Source: Iodobacter fluviatilis (GTDB lineage Bacteria; Pseudomonadota; Gammaproteobacteria; Burkholderiales; Chitinibacteraceae). From it: a stretch of 64,000 bases of DNA. The notes beneath the pieces were generated by a model. That model was not told the DNA's origin. It was given only the letters and a program-made list of their open reading frames with translations, and searched no databases. Position 1 is the stretch's first letter. Every line of letters starts with the position of its first letter. Location of the stretch: assembly GCF_900451195.1 (NCBI RefSeq), contig NZ_UGHR01000003.1:62001-126000 (forward strand), read 5' to 3'. This document shows positions 8,534 to 17,448 of the stretch, in pieces. Made by a program: the position numbers and the translations under genes.

Positions 8534-11217
8534 TATTTGAAGTCCTTAGTCGCCAGAATCTGTGCGTTAAAACGAATCGCCACGCGTGCGGGATTATTGA
8601 ATTTAAGTGGCAAGACCAGTGCCGTACCTGGGGTGATATTGGCCGTGATTACGCCATCTTCAGCACCATTTAGGCTCACACCAAGAGGCAGGTCTTTGAT
8701 TTGCACCCGAACAGGGCCGCTCACCACGCTTTGCGCGGCCAGAGTCAGGCTGCCATTAAAGGTTTTGCTGGCAGCGCTATAAACCAAACCCGATTTTTGC
8801 TGGGTAAAGCGCTCGCTCACATCAAACCATGGCTGTGGCAGCTTGATTCTTGCGACTTCCGGCTCATGATCAGATGCCTGATCTGCAAACTCAGAATTCA
8901 CATGCACCACGTCATATTCTGTGCGGGCGGCCAGAGCCGGGGAGGCAAAAATATGATCTAGGACTTGGCTGTTACCTTCGAACACATAGGTGTAGCGCTC
9001 GTTTTCTGCCAGCGTTTCTACCAGATCGACCAGGCCCACCGCTTTTAAACGCGCCACGCTGGTAGAGAACTGGTAATCATTGATATCACCCAGCACCACA
9101 ACGTTGGCATTGCGATCCAGCGCATTAATGCTGCTGACAAAATCGGCCACGATTTGCGCCTGCTTGTTGCGCTGAACTTCTGAAGTGCGGTTTGCAGGCT
9201 GGAAACGGCCGCTTAATGGCTGATCACCGCCTTTAGAATTAAAGTGGTTAGCAATCACAAACAGCTTCTGGCCATTAAAGGAAAACTCACCAGCCAGCGG
9301 TTTACGGCTGGCATTAAAAGCCGGATCAAGGGGCAGAATGCGGCCCGGGCTGGCTGTCAGGCATGCTTGCTCCGGGCAGGCCACCACATCAACGGCCTTG
9401 GTGGATGTGCCACCAGCGCGGTCTATAAAGCTGACTCGGGCGGGATTAAATAAGAACACCTGACGAATATTGCCGCCTGGCTCGCCACCATCCTGGCCAT
9501 CGACCGGATTAATCTGGCGATACTGATAAGCTGGGCCGCCCGCGCTTTGAATTGCGGCGATCAGCTTTGCCAGTGTCTGGGCAGGATCAACCGTGCCATC
9601 ACTCGTCGCGCCGTTATTGTCCTGGATTTCCATCAGGCCAAGAATATCGGGCGATTGCAGGTTTTGCACAATCTGTGCCGCAAGACGGGCAAACTTGGCA
9701 TCCCCCTCTTTGGCATCCAGGTTTTCTACATTGAACGATGCAATGGCCAGCTCGTCGGCTGCCTGTTTGCGCGTCACTTCGGGCTGCAGATTACTGCTTA
9801 CCACTGCCGACAAATCGCTCAGTACAAGATTGAAATTAGCAAAATTGTAATCAACAACGCCCACAGCCTTGGTGAACAAATCGCCCACATTCACTACCGG
9901 CGGCTTCACTGAGCCCGTCACCAGCATAATGCGCTCAGGGTTGAAATCGGTTTCTGTCACCACCACACCACCACGTGGCGAACGCGGGCCAGCATCACGG
10001 CCATAATTGGGCACGACAAAAGCTTCGCCGTATTGATTAGTCGGTCCTGTTACCACCGCACCATCAATCTGTACGCGCATCCCTTCTAGGCTTTCATAAA
10101 AATCAATACCATTGGCCAAATCCAGCTGAGCAGCCAGCTCTACATCGCTGACATTGCCCTGCCACATGCGCTGATTAGGCACATTTGCGGCCAGAAGCAC
10201 CGGCTCAGGTAAGGCATTGCCCGAAGACACTTTACTCACACCACCTGCGGCCACTTTGATTTGCGTAGTTGTCAGATTATTCGTGCCGCCTGTGCCGCCC
10301 GGACGGAACTCACTGACCACACCCGAAACCAATACCGCATCACCCACTACAACACTGGGCGCGCTGCCAACAAATACAAAGATCCCTTCAGACGTCAAAG
10401 GATCATTATCTGGCTGGGTATCTTGAAGATAAAAACCATTACTACGCACAAGAGTGACCACGCCTGGCACACTGTTTACCTGGCGGTTTTCCATTGCCGA
10501 ACGATGAGCACGGCCTTGAATATCATGGATACGCTGTGCGCTTGGTGTTGGTGTTGGCGTTGGCGTTGGCGTTGGCGTTGGCGAAACACCCCCACAAGTC
10601 TTAATTAGCGTTGCCGTATTGCGTGGCGCAGGCGTTGTAACAATAAAGTCAGCGCTATTATCATTACTATCAGTACAACCTTCATTTTTACGCAATGCTG
10701 CCGTTGTGTTGCTCAAAACGGCGGTCGGGCTGGTCTCTGCATTATTTGCCCCGCCAAAACCCACAAAATCGACCACATCTGCAAAGCTGCTGCATGCGGT
10801 TCCGCACCCTAATGCCGTATTATTTTTAACCAGCGCCACTTTGCCCGTTGAGCCACTCATGGCGAGCGTTCCGATCGCATCAGGCGTTGGTAAGCTTACG
10901 CTCCCCCCCGTGCCTGCGGCTTGCTGGATCAAATAGTACTGCCCTGCAAGCAAAACGCCATTGATGGGCGTTTTCTGCCATGTGCCACCCGAGGCAGAAG
11001 TGTATTGCACACTCCATCCAGACAAATCTGCGGGCTGATCCCCTGCATTAAAAAGCTCAATAAAATCATTTTTTAAAGTGGCACCATTATTTCCGCCACC
11101 GCCGTACACCTGGCTAATAACCACCGCAGAATGAGCGGGAGCAGCCATGCCCCAGGCCATCAGGCACAGCGCCATCAATTTTTTCAGCTTGCAGCTCTCT
11201 TTAAGCTTATTGTTCAT
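8533..11217 (-). CDS. ExeM/NucH-type extracellular endonuclease with lamin-tail domain
   Basis: Large secreted nuclease of 894 residues. Order of parts: signal peptide (to about residue 30, APAHSA); lamin-tail domain, about 31-205 (VVISQVYGGGGN...NDFIELFNAG..DLSGW); a Pro-Thr linker of seven PT units near 213-226; an OB-like region about 228-470; an endonuclease/exonuclease/phosphatase domain about 490-795; and a short C-terminal beta domain. Catalytic-type motifs are SFNVENL, LMEIQDN (Glu near 530), ANHFNSKGGD, LGDINDY (near 710) and SDHEPEV (Asp-His near 783). ExeM-like enzymes degrade extracellular DNA for nutrient release and biofilm turnover. It is first in an operon with the PEP-CTERM gene. 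Confidence 0.92.
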   Translation of the reverse strand: MNNKLKESCKLKKLMALCLMAWGMAAPAHSAVVISQVYGGGGNNGATLKNDFIELFNAGDQPADLSGWSVQYTSASGGTWQKTPINGVLLAGQYYLIQQAAGTGGSVSLPTPDAIGTLAMSGSTGKVALVKNNTALGCGTACSSFADVVDFVGFGGANNAETSPTAVLSNTTAALRKNEGCTDSNDNSADFIVTTPAPRNTATLIKTCGGVSPTPTPTPTPTPTPSAQRIHDIQGRAHRSAMENRQVNSVPGVVTLVRSNGFYLQDTQPDNDPLTSEGIFVFVGSAPSVVVGDAVLVSGVVSEFRPGGTGGTNNLTTTQIKVAAGGVSKVSSGNALPEPVLLAANVPNQRMWQGNVSDVELAAQLDLANGIDFYESLEGMRVQIDGAVVTGPTNQYGEAFVVPNYGRDAGPRSPRGGVVVTETDFNPERIMLVTGSVKPPVVNVGDLFTKAVGVVDYNFANFNLVLSDLSAVVSSNLQPEVTRKQAADELAIASFNVENLDAKEGDAKFARLAAQIVQNLQSPDILGLMEIQDNNGATSDGTVDPAQTLAKLIAAIQSAGGPAYQYRQINPVDGQDGGEPGGNIRQVFLFNPARVSFIDRAGGTSTKAVDVVACPEQACLTASPGRILPLDPAFNASRKPLAGEFSFNGQKLFVIANHFNSKGGDQPLSGRFQPANRTSEVQRNKQAQIVADFVSSINALDRNANVVVLGDINDYQFSTSVARLKAVGLVDLVETLAENERYTYVFEGNSQVLDHIFASPALAARTEYDVVHVNSEFADQASDHEPEVARIKLPQPWFDVSERFTQQKSGLVYSAASKTFNGSLTLAAQSVVSGPVRVQIKDLPLGVSLNGAEDGVITANITPGTALVLPLKFNNPARVAIRFNAQILATKDFK
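10542..10583. repeat. Hexanucleotide tandem repeat in the nuclease gene
   Basis: Seven consecutive TTGG(T/C)G units on the plus strand encode the Pro-Thr linker between the lamin-tail and catalytic parts of the nuclease. The six-base unit keeps the frame, so slippage would change linker length without disrupting the protein. Confidence 0.9.
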
Positions 11218-11403
11218 TGCAACCCCTGCTTATAAATATGGTTTAGCCGGTGTTTCCGGCGTGGGATTAGACCATATAGATAAACAGTGAATGCATAGTG
11301 TCAGTTAAGTGACAGATTTAATACAGTAGATAATGCTAATGCTCGAAAGAAAAACTGCGAATCCTATTCATTTACCCCGCTAAGCATTTCCTACATGCAA
11401 AGC

Positions 11404-11432
11404 AAAAAAAAGCGCAAGCCATAGCCTGCGCT
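11404..11432 (-). terminator. Rho-independent terminator after the PfkB kinase gene
   Basis: On the minus strand AGCGCA-GGC and its partner GCT-TGCGCT form a hairpin followed by eight T residues, about 50 bases after the kinase stop. Confidence 0.85.
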
Positions 11433-11485
11433 GATCCGAACAGGCGCTGTTTCTTAATAACGCCTTCTCCATTACCGCCCCGGCA

Positions 11486-12433
11486 TTAAACGGCGGCGGG
11501 CATCGCAAAACCAAATGCAGCTTCAAAACGAGCGGCCAGCTCTTCACGGCTGATGGCATGATTTTGCCCGCCCTTAGTGGCGATCTTAATGGTGCCTAAT
11601 AAAGAAGCAAGCCGCCCCGTAGCGGGCCAATCCCAGCCCTGGCTGATTCCATACAACAGCCCTGCGCGATAAGCATCACCACAACCTGTTGGATCTAAGA
11701 CCTCTTTGGCGGCAACAGCAGGAATATCATGGCACACCCCATCGGCATAGATTCTGGAGCCATCCCCTCCAAGCGTAACAATCAAAACGGTCACCGCCTT
11801 TTGCAGTGCCTCAAGGCTTAAGCCCGTGGTATTGAGCACCATTTCTAGCTCGTAATCATTCAGCGTCAGAAAGTCTGCCAGTGAAATCATGCGCAATAGC
11901 TCATCCCTGCCAAACATCGGCAGCCCTTGGCCTGGGTCAAAGATAAAGGGGATGCCCGCCTCTGCCAATTGTTCACAATGCTCCTGCATGCCCTGCTTAC
12001 CATCAGGCGAGATAATGGCCAGGCTGACCGGCACTTGCGCATCGCTCACCCGGTTTAAATGTGAAAAACTCATGGCACCCGGATGAAATGCATTGATCTG
12101 GTTATCATCTAAATCCGTGGTTAAAAAGCACTGGCCGGTAAAGGTGTTTTCAACTTCACGAATATTGCTGCGGCGAATGCCAAGCGTATCGAGACGCTCT
12201 GCATAGAGAGCAAAATCGCAGCCAGCGGTGGCCATAATCTGCGGATCTCCCCCCAGCATTTTCAGGCTATAGGCGATATTACCCGCACACCCGCCAAATT
12301 CACGGCGCATTTCCGGCACCATAAAGGATACCGAAAGCATATGAATTTTTTCAGGCAGGATATGATTTTTAAAACGATCGGGAAAAACCATGATGGTGTC
12401 GTAAGCCATAGAACCGCAGATCAATACAGACAT
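11486..12433 (-). CDS. PfkB-family sugar/nucleoside kinase (adenosine kinase-like)
   Basis: Cytoplasmic ribokinase/PfkB-family kinase of 315 residues. The N-terminus MSVLICGSMAYDTIMVFPDRF and the REFGGCAGNIAYSLKMLGG segment (PfkB signature 1 region) match the proteobacterial group annotated as adenosine or carbohydrate kinases. The C-terminal signature 2 is present as DPTGCGDAYRAGLL, which holds the catalytic Asp and the anion-hole Gly residues. The likely reaction is ATP-dependent phosphorylation of a nucleoside or sugar hydroxymethyl group. Neighbouring nuclease and 5'-nucleotidase genes favour a nucleoside substrate, but this is an inference. The gene has its own terminator downstream. Confidence 0.85.
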   Translation of the reverse strand: MSVLICGSMAYDTIMVFPDRFKNHILPEKIHMLSVSFMVPEMRREFGGCAGNIAYSLKMLGGDPQIMATAGCDFALYAERLDTLGIRRSNIREVENTFTGQCFLTTDLDDNQINAFHPGAMSFSHLNRVSDAQVPVSLAIISPDGKQGMQEHCEQLAEAGIPFIFDPGQGLPMFGRDELLRMISLADFLTLNDYELEMVLNTTGLSLEALQKAVTVLIVTLGGDGSRIYADGVCHDIPAVAAKEVLDPTGCGDAYRAGLLYGISQGWDWPATGRLASLLGTIKIATKGGQNHAISREELAARFEAAFGFAMPAAV

Positions 12434-12769
12434 CGTTTCATACCTCGCCCAGGGTTAAGCTGGCAATTATAGATTGAAGAAAGTCATTAAAAAGTCCATG
12501 CATTATGAATACAACATATTTATATAAAATAAATAATAGATTCGTTGGACAGGAAATATCCGCCGGATAAAAACAACACAGAAACAAGCCTTGCAACAGG
12601 CTTATATTCCGCAGCAAAAATTATGACGACCACCTACACCCTTACAGCAAAAGAAGTAAGGCATTTTCGTACATAAATAAACTATATTTGTTCACACTGT
12701 AAAAATGGGCCAAAGTTTCACAATATCAGTGTTGGTCAGCCATCCCGACCCTTATTTGGAGAAATAGCG
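12434..12769. other. Divergent promoter region between kinase and sugar-binding protein
   Basis: A 336-base AT-rich gap that must hold promoters for both flanking, divergently transcribed genes. A small hairpin (AAGCCT/AGGCTT) lies at 12586-12603. I see no operator that I can assign. Confidence 0.5.
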
Positions 12770-14038
12770 ATGAGAAAGAAACTGATTACCAGTGCAATGA
12801 TAATCGCTGGTGTATTAAGCACTTCGCCCGTTTTTGCTGCAGAAAAAGTAAAACTGGAATTTTGGACCATGAATATGGCACCCAAATTCAACCGCTATTT
12901 TACGGACCTCACCACACAATTTAATCAAAAAAACCCCACTTTAGAAGCCGTGTGGGTTGATATGAACTGGGATCAAATCCAGCCCAAACTGATCGCTGCC
13001 ATTGCCGCGGGCAACCCGCCTGCATTAGTTAATTTTAATGTGCCATGGGTACATGATTTTGCACGTCAGGGTAATATCCTTGCGTTGGATGAATATTTAG
13101 GCGCAGATAAAAATCTTTATCAGACCAATGCCCTGAAAGATGTCACATATAAAGGGAAAATCTACGCGTTCCCTTGGTATAACTCTGTTTCTGTCATTGC
13201 ATATAATAAAGACCTATTTAATAAAGCAGGCATTAAAGCCCCTCCAAAAAGCTTTGATGAATTGCTGGCTCAGGCAAAAACAATTAGTGAGAAAACAAAA
13301 ACACCTGCTTTTGCACCCAAATTATCCGCAGAAAGTGGTGGCAGTTTTATTAACTGGTTTTACTATGCGGGCCTGCCCGTGATTGAAAATGGCCAGGCTG
13401 TTTTTAACTCGCCAAAACACATTGCTTTATTACAGAAGTTTGCTGATTTATATAAAGCAGGCGCAATGCCTAAAGATGTATTCAAAATGGAATTCGAACA
13501 AGAAATTGCTTCGTATAATACGCAAAGAATTGCCATGATGACGACAGCCCCACAGGCTTTGAAACGCACCCAAACCGATAGCAAGGCCATCTACGCCAAA
13601 ACGGATATCGCCGCCTTCCCGATTGCCGAAGGCAAAATGGCTTTTGGTGGCTGGATGATGGATTACGTGATTCCAACAGGGGCGAAATCGCCAGCCGATG
13701 CCGCTAAACTAGGTAAGTTTGTAACCAGCGATGCAGCACAACTGGCTTTCTCTAAAGAAACAGGCACAACGTTCCCTTCTACCAAGCTTGCGGCAACGGA
13801 TGGCTACTTTATGTCGGGAGCAAAAAGCAATGATCCCGTGGAAAAATCACGCGCTATTGCAGCGCTCTCCATCGGCAACGCAAAAACGCTGACACTGGAG
13901 CCCGGCATTTTGCCAGATGAAACCACCATGCAGCGTACATTGCAAAATGAAATACAAGCCGCTATTACTGGCCGCAAATCAGCCAAGGCCGCGCTGGATG
14001 CTACAGTCAAAAACTGGAATGAGCGTTTAAAAAAATAA
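12770..14038 (+). CDS. Periplasmic sugar-binding protein, family 1 (orphan)
   Basis: Extracellular solute-binding protein of 422 residues of the UgpB/MalE-type family 1. The signal peptide ends at residue 23 (SPVFA-AEK). The mature start KLEFWTMNMAPKFNRYFTDL and the following FNQKNPTLEAVWVD are the family's usual opening. Further family blocks include LIAAIAAGNPPALVNFNVPW, YAFPWYNSVSVIAYNKDLF and AFGGWMMDYVIP. A GGAG ribosome-binding site lies eight bases before the ATG. These proteins deliver sugars or glycerol phosphate to an ABC transporter, but no permease or ATPase gene is adjacent, so its partner must be elsewhere. Confidence 0.88.
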   Translation: MRKKLITSAMIIAGVLSTSPVFAAEKVKLEFWTMNMAPKFNRYFTDLTTQFNQKNPTLEAVWVDMNWDQIQPKLIAAIAAGNPPALVNFNVPWVHDFARQGNILALDEYLGADKNLYQTNALKDVTYKGKIYAFPWYNSVSVIAYNKDLFNKAGIKAPPKSFDELLAQAKTISEKTKTPAFAPKLSAESGGSFINWFYYAGLPVIENGQAVFNSPKHIALLQKFADLYKAGAMPKDVFKMEFEQEIASYNTQRIAMMTTAPQALKRTQTDSKAIYAKTDIAAFPIAEGKMAFGGWMMDYVIPTGAKSPADAAKLGKFVTSDAAQLAFSKETGTTFPSTKLAATDGYFMSGAKSNDPVEKSRAIAALSIGNAKTLTLEPGILPDETTMQRTLQNEIQAAITGRKSAKAALDATVKNWNERLKK

Positions 14039-14042
14039 GCAT

Positions 14043-14660
14043 TTAAGCACGATGGGGCTTACGCCCGGCTAATGCTTCTAAAATCGCCAGTTCGTCGTCG
14101 CTATGATTACGAAATGGCGATTTTTTTATACCACCGCTGGCATCCAGCAGATGTGCCTGATGGTGGCTGGCCTTTACCCGAAAACGTTTCTTGTGCTGGT
14201 GCATCGGGCTTAAATCGACTTCGCCATAGCAGAGGCAAAAGTAGGTGCTCTGCTCGCTGGCCTCAGCATAAAGCCCCGTACCGCGTATCCCCGCCGTTAC
14301 CGTTGGAGTAATAATCTGCTTATGCCCTTTAGAAAACACCGCCAGTAAAGCGCCGCTCAGCAAGCGTAATCCACTTAGCACCGCCCCTTTTTGCTCCAGC
14401 TGCAAGGTAGTATTAGCGCGCAGCAAATACACATCGCCCTCTGCCCTCACCACCAGCTTTGAATCTGCACCGGTACGTAAATGATCCCCTGCGGCAATCG
14501 GGTCGCCCACTTTTAATGGCTGATCATTACGCCAAGCCTGCCCCTCAAGCAGCTTCACTTCACCTGAGGACCCCGCCGCCCACGCAGGCATAGCCACCGT
14601 GGCAAGTAAGCCGCTCACCAACATTAAAAACTGCCTGCGCTGTAAACAGATATGCTTCAT
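14043..14660 (-). CDS. FecR-domain protein with Tat-type signal
   Basis: Exported protein of 205 residues. The N-terminus contains QRRQFLMLVSGLLATVAMP, a twin-arginine RRxFL motif followed by a hydrophobic stretch, with cleavage near PAWA. The body is a FecR-type domain: VKLLEGQAWRNDQPLKVGDPIAAGD, then a TGADSKLVVR segment and IITPTVTAGIRGTGLYAE. Classical FecR is a membrane sigma-factor regulator, but stand-alone periplasmic FecR domains are common and of unknown role. No sigma factor or TonB receptor is near. It converges on the binding-protein gene with only four bases between stops. Confidence 0.85.
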   Translation of the reverse strand: MKHICLQRRQFLMLVSGLLATVAMPAWAAGSSGEVKLLEGQAWRNDQPLKVGDPIAAGDHLRTGADSKLVVRAEGDVYLLRANTTLQLEQKGAVLSGLRLLSGALLAVFSKGHKQIITPTVTAGIRGTGLYAEASEQSTYFCLCYGEVDLSPMHQHKKRFRVKASHHQAHLLDASGGIKKSPFRNHSDDELAILEALAGRKPHRA

Positions 14661-14735
14661 TCGCTTACCCCTTGAGTATGGCTTTAACCATAGTCAACCA
14701 GACTGAATGTGATAATGAGTTTTCTTGCGTACAAT

Positions 14736-14779
14736 AAAAAAGCCGCAGCTTTCTCCTGATTTAGGAAAAAGACTGCGGC
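14736..14779 (-). terminator. Rho-independent terminator after the 5'-nucleotidase gene
   Basis: On the minus strand GCCGCAG...CTGCGGC pairs with only a few internal mismatches (about 17-base arms) and is followed by six T residues. Confidence 0.9.
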
Positions 14780-14814
14780 CTGATGCATCACGGCTTAGCG
14801 CCGTAAACCATGGC

Positions 14815-16497
14815 TTAATTCAATACAGTGATCCGCTCTGCGTTAGGCACAGCAAGCAAAGGGTTTTTCTTCAGATAGTTTTCCAAGGCATCCACATCTT
14901 GTGGGCCGCCCAGCACGTTTTTACCATTTACAAACTCTAGATAACCATCACCGCCCGTAGCCATAAAGTTGTTTACAGTCACGCGGTAGCTGGCTTTAGG
15001 ATCGATAGCCACGCCATTGAGCTTAATACTGGCAATATCCACCTTGCTGCCATCAGGCTTGCTCTTATCCCATGTGTAGCTGAAGCCTGCAGAAACTTGC
15101 ATGATTTTGACCGCTGCACCATTCCATTGCTGCTCTAGCACTTTATCAATTTGCTCGCCCGTCAGCGTCATCGTGACCAGCGTATTACCAAAAGGCTGCA
15201 CGGTAAACAGCTGACCATAAGTCACCTTGCCAGCTGCATCAGGTGTTAACTCGGCACGCACACCACCTGGGTTCATAAAGGAGATTTGCGATGCGCCAGT
15301 GCTCTTATCGGCCGTTGCATTAAGCTGGGCATCAGCAATCACCCGGCCCAGTGGCATCTCACCTGCTTTGGTCGCCGTTTTAGTCAGCGCGCCTGCGATG
15401 GTTCCGGCAACACGGTCTTTAAGCGGGGAAACCAGCTTCTGGAATTTCTCGATCAGAGAGGTTTGGGTTGCGTCTTTTGGCACATCACGCGTTACAGCCA
15501 GATTATTGGCGCTCATCTTGGTGACATTGCGGGTTTTTGAATCAATCGTCAGATCAATATCTGTCACCATGCCGCCGTATTGGTAGGCGCTGGTCACCAG
15601 CTTATCGTTGATTTTGCAATTGTAGGGCTGATGGGTGTGACCAGAAATCACCACATCAATGGCCTTATCCAGCTTGTTCACGATATCGACAATCGGGCCG
15701 GAAATGCCATTACATTCATTGTATTTTTTATCAGCTGTTATACCGCCTTCATGCAGCAAGACCACGATAGTTTCAACGCCCTGCTTTTGCAGCTCAGGCA
15801 CCAGTTTATTGGCGGTTTCTACTTCATCTTTAAAATCTAAACCCGCGATACCAGACGGCGTAACAATGCCCGGCGTGCCTTTTAAAGTCATGCCAATAAA
15901 GCCGACTTTTACGCCGTTAAATTCTTTGATTAAGTAAGCAGGGAAGAGTGTCTTGCCAGTTTTGCTATCTTGCACATTAGCAGCCAAAAACTTAAATTTA
16001 GCCCCGTCAAACTTACCACCCGCGCAGCTGGTGCTGGTATCTGAATGGCAGCCACCATTTTGCATGCGCAGTAATTCTGCGCTGCCATCGTCAAACTCGT
16101 GATTACCTACCGCATTAAATTCCAGACCCAGCGCATTCATCGATTCAATGGTTGGCTCGTCGTGGTAAAGCGCCGAAATCATCGGGCTGGCGCCGATCAG
16201 ATCACCGGCAGAAACCACCACATTATTTGGATTTTTAGCTTTAAGATTTTTAACCCAGGTCGCCAGATATTCAGCACCACCCACCGCTGTTTTGATGGTT
16301 TTGCTAGGGTCTTTAGGATCGGGAGAAGTGAGGGTAATGCCCTCTGCCGCTTCGATATTGCCATGAAAATCATTAATAGCAATCAGCTTAACGTCAACCG
16401 GAGCAGCGACGGCTTCAGGAGCCGCCACATCTGAGTCATTACATGCAGTAAGCGCCAGCGCAATGCTGGCCGCAAGCAGGCCATTACGTAAATTCAT
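14815..16497 (-). CDS. 5'-nucleotidase / UshA-CpdB-type phosphoesterase lipoprotein
   Basis: Secreted phosphoesterase of 560 residues from the ATG at 16497, which has GAGGG seven bases upstream; an upstream in-frame ATG at 16515 would place that RBS inside the gene. The signal ends in a lipobox-like ALTAC, so a lipid-anchored protein is likely. The N-terminal calcineurin-type metallophosphatase domain shows LIAINDFHGN, SAGDLIGAS, GNHEFDDG and SGHTHQPYNC, the metal ligands of the family. The C-terminal substrate domain has GGVRAELTPDAAG and YGQLFTVQPFGNTL. It hydrolyses nucleotides to nucleosides outside the cytoplasm. UDP-sugar or cyclic-nucleotide activity cannot be excluded. Confidence 0.92.
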   Translation of the reverse strand: MNLRNGLLAASIALALTACNDSDVAAPEAVAAPVDVKLIAINDFHGNIEAAEGITLTSPDPKDPSKTIKTAVGGAEYLATWVKNLKAKNPNNVVVSAGDLIGASPMISALYHDEPTIESMNALGLEFNAVGNHEFDDGSAELLRMQNGGCHSDTSTSCAGGKFDGAKFKFLAANVQDSKTGKTLFPAYLIKEFNGVKVGFIGMTLKGTPGIVTPSGIAGLDFKDEVETANKLVPELQKQGVETIVVLLHEGGITADKKYNECNGISGPIVDIVNKLDKAIDVVISGHTHQPYNCKINDKLVTSAYQYGGMVTDIDLTIDSKTRNVTKMSANNLAVTRDVPKDATQTSLIEKFQKLVSPLKDRVAGTIAGALTKTATKAGEMPLGRVIADAQLNATADKSTGASQISFMNPGGVRAELTPDAAGKVTYGQLFTVQPFGNTLVTMTLTGEQIDKVLEQQWNGAAVKIMQVSAGFSYTWDKSKPDGSKVDIASIKLNGVAIDPKASYRVTVNNFMATGGDGYLEFVNGKNVLGGPQDVDALENYLKKNPLLAVPNAERITVLN

Positions 16498-16621
16498 GGG
16501 GATACCCTCGGGCAAGAAGCAAAAAGTCAGTAAGGCTAAAGCTATTTAATGACAAAGCCATAACAGATATATGACCAAGTAATGACATCAACAGCCTTAC
16601 TCTACTCTTTCCCCAAGGGTT

Positions 16622-17341
16622 TTACTGCGCAGGCACCAACAGCGCCATTTGCGCCTCGGTTAAATAACACCACTGCCCTTCAGCTAAATCCATTTCAGCC
16701 AGCTTTAAACCGCCAATTTCGGAGCGGCGCAAACTGGCGCAATGATTACCTGCGGCGGCCAGCATGCGTTTTACCTGATGATATTTGCCCTGCTCCAGCA
16801 CGATTTCCAGCTCGTTTTCACCCAGCTTTTTGCAATGCACAGCAGCAAGCGGCGCAGGCTCGTCGTTCAGCTGCACACCTGCCATTAAGAGTGTAATCAG
16901 CTCTTCTGTTACAGGCTCGGCGGTAATCGCCACATACACCTTAGGCACATGGCGCTTGGGGGACGATTGCGCGTGGATAAACGAGCCGTCATCCGACATC
17001 AGTAAGAGGCCGGTGGTGTCGTGATCCAAACGCCCAACTGGCTGCACTTCGCGCCAGTTAAATTGCTCAGGCAAAAGGGTAAGCACACCGGGGTGGTGGC
17101 TGGGTTTGCGTGAACATTCAAAATTGGCCGGTTTATTCAGCGCAATATACACATGCTCACGATAGGGCCAGCTTTCACCAAAGATAGTCAGCTCAAGGCC
17201 CGTAGTTTCAAAAGCGAGCTTAAAGTTGCTCACGATTTCGCCGTTTACGGCGACTTCACCGTCGGCAATCATCTCGCGACAACCCTTGCGCGTACCAAAG
17301 CCCTGCGATTGCAGGATGCGATCTAATGTTAATTTGCTCAT
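16622..17341 (-). CDS. rsuA: 16S rRNA pseudouridine synthase, RsuA type
   Basis: RNA pseudouridine synthase of 239 residues. The N-terminal S4 RNA-binding domain (MSKLTLDRILQSQGFGTRKG...VAVNG) is followed by the catalytic domain with VGRLDHDTTGLLLMSDDG, which holds the catalytic Asp. The C-terminal EGKYHQVKRM motif reads EQGKYHQVKRMLAAAGN. The length and motif spacing fit RsuA, which makes pseudouridine 516 in 16S rRNA. The close relatives RluE and RluB differ in the N-terminus and the length of the tail, so the RsuA assignment is likely but not certain. Confidence 0.85.
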   Translation of the reverse strand: MSKLTLDRILQSQGFGTRKGCREMIADGEVAVNGEIVSNFKLAFETTGLELTIFGESWPYREHVYIALNKPANFECSRKPSHHPGVLTLLPEQFNWREVQPVGRLDHDTTGLLLMSDDGSFIHAQSSPKRHVPKVYVAITAEPVTEELITLLMAGVQLNDEPAPLAAVHCKKLGENELEIVLEQGKYHQVKRMLAAAGNHCASLRRSEIGGLKLAEMDLAEGQWCYLTEAQMALLVPAQ

Positions 17342-17395
17342 GGGCGAATTTTACCGGATACACAGCGCCCAAGCGATAGCAGCAAATTAAAGGCA

Positions 17396-17436
17396 ATAAA
17401 AAACCGCGCTTAAGCCCAAGGCCAAGCGCGGTTTTT
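17396..17436 (-). terminator. Terminator (symmetrical) after the GDSL lipoprotein gene
   Basis: AACCGCGCTT (17402-17411) pairs perfectly with AAGCGCGGTT (17424-17433), with an A-rich stretch on one side and T6 on the other, so it could work in both directions. Its position after the minus-strand GDSL gene and upstream of rsuA suggests the minus direction. Confidence 0.88.
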
Positions 17437-17448
17437 TGTGGATAAAAC

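Noticed and set aside
10542..10583. CRISPR-like short repeat
   Set aside because: The units are six bases long without spacers and encode a Pro-Thr linker inside a continuous reading frame.
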